Source: Isochrysis galbana
Lineage: Eukaryota; Haptophyta; Isochrysidales; Isochrysidaceae
DNA length: 64,000 bases
Direction of reading: 5' to 3'
NCBI GenBank assembly: GCA_018136815.1
Contig: CM030945.1
Span: 2,114,091 to 2,178,090 of the forward strand
Shown: positions 63,755 to 64,000 of the stretch, piece after piece
Position numbering within the stretch: the first letter of the stretch is position 1
How the letters are laid out: every line of letters starts with the position of its first letter
Translations under genes and position numbers: made by a program
Notes under the pieces: model-generated
Database searches by the model: none
Told to the model about the DNA's origin: nothing
What the model saw: the letters and a program-made list of their open reading frames with translations, nothing else

Positions 63755-63835
63755 CCGCTCCTCTCTCTTCTCTCTCTTCTCTCTCTTCTCTCTCTTCTCT
63801 CTCTTCTCTCTCTTCTCTCTCTTCTCTCTCCTCTC
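63755..63835 (+). repeat. TCTCTCTTC tandem repeat
   Basis: About nine units of a 9-base CT-only repeat, ending about 85 bases before the ATG at 63921; a leader or promoter position like the CT tract at 53284. Confidence 0.85.
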
Positions 63836-63920
63836 ACACGCCCACGCGCCGCCGACCCCCCTCCGCCCCCTCCGCCCCCCCCCCACGCCCTCCCGCGAAC
63901 GGCTCGCCCACCGTAGTGAT

Positions 63921-64000
63921 ATGCAGGCGTGGCCAGCTCTGCTGCTGCTGCTGCCGGATGCGGTGGCCCAACCCATTCTAGGGATCGATCCGAGAACTGG
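63921..64000 (+). CDS. 5' end of a probable secreted protein, cut by the window end
   Basis: ATG at 63921 starts MQAWPALLLLLPDAVAQPIL, a plausible signal peptide (hydrophobic leucine core, AVAQ cleavage region), followed by GIDPRTG at the edge. The position after a CT tract supports a real start. Family unknown because only 26 codons are visible. Confidence 0.4.
   Translation, partial: MQAWPALLLLLPDAVAQPILGIDPRT

Overview
This window is nuclear DNA of a GC-rich eukaryote, most likely a single-celled one such as an alga. The evidence is spliceosomal GT-AG introns of about 70-330 bases, eukaryotic housekeeping genes (eIF5, an IML1/DEPDC5 GATOR1 subunit, FKBP, an OTU deubiquitinase), non-LTR and hAT-type transposable elements, and long pyrimidine tracts before many start codons. 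The lineage cannot be fixed from sequence alone. No rRNA, tRNA or CRISPR array was seen.

Left part (1-26.5 kb): the 5' part of a fructosamine-3-kinase gene (minus), retroposon copies, a candidate type I membrane protein (minus), more retroposon fragments, then a very long IML1/DEPDC5 gene (plus, 5649-14459). A LINE (14740-18566) with an endonuclease and a 3'-truncated reverse transcriptase lies between it and the most remarkable gene of the window. That gene is an 11-exon minus-strand gene (26441-19613) whose exons join in phase to about 1801 residues. It fuses a PfkB/ribokinase-type sugar kinase, an ankyrin-type region, a protein kinase domain and a C-terminal CHAT (caspase-like) domain.

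Middle (26.5-47.9 kb): a GC-skewed low-complexity spacer, a broken hAT transposase interrupted by a LINE 5' fragment, a complete 871-bp retroposon with target-site duplications, FKBP (minus), eIF5 (plus, 9 exons resolved), satellite-like repeats, a multi-exon gene with a PcfJ-like domain (plus), a tandem array running into a TnpB/Fanzor-like zinc-ribbon fragment, a LINE 3' remnant, and a single-exon HAD phosphatase with ankyrin repeats (minus).

Right part (47.9-64 kb): repeats and transposase debris, two small candidate membrane ORFs, a 5'-retained LINE fragment, a large intronless gene (53428-56961) with an N-terminal lipidation-like signal behind a 70-bp CT tract, another complete retroposon with target-site duplications, LINE remnants, an OTUD6-like deubiquitinase (minus, 4 exons resolved), and the first codons of a probable secreted protein running off the right end.

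The protein-coding genes show no operon logic. Two themes recur. Ankyrin repeats are joined to metabolic-enzyme folds in two separate genes. Several mobile elements with otherwise different bodies share one palindromic terminus, AACTAAGT-TTAT-ACTTAGTT, and in two copies this terminus sits exactly at a 16-19 bp target-site duplication.
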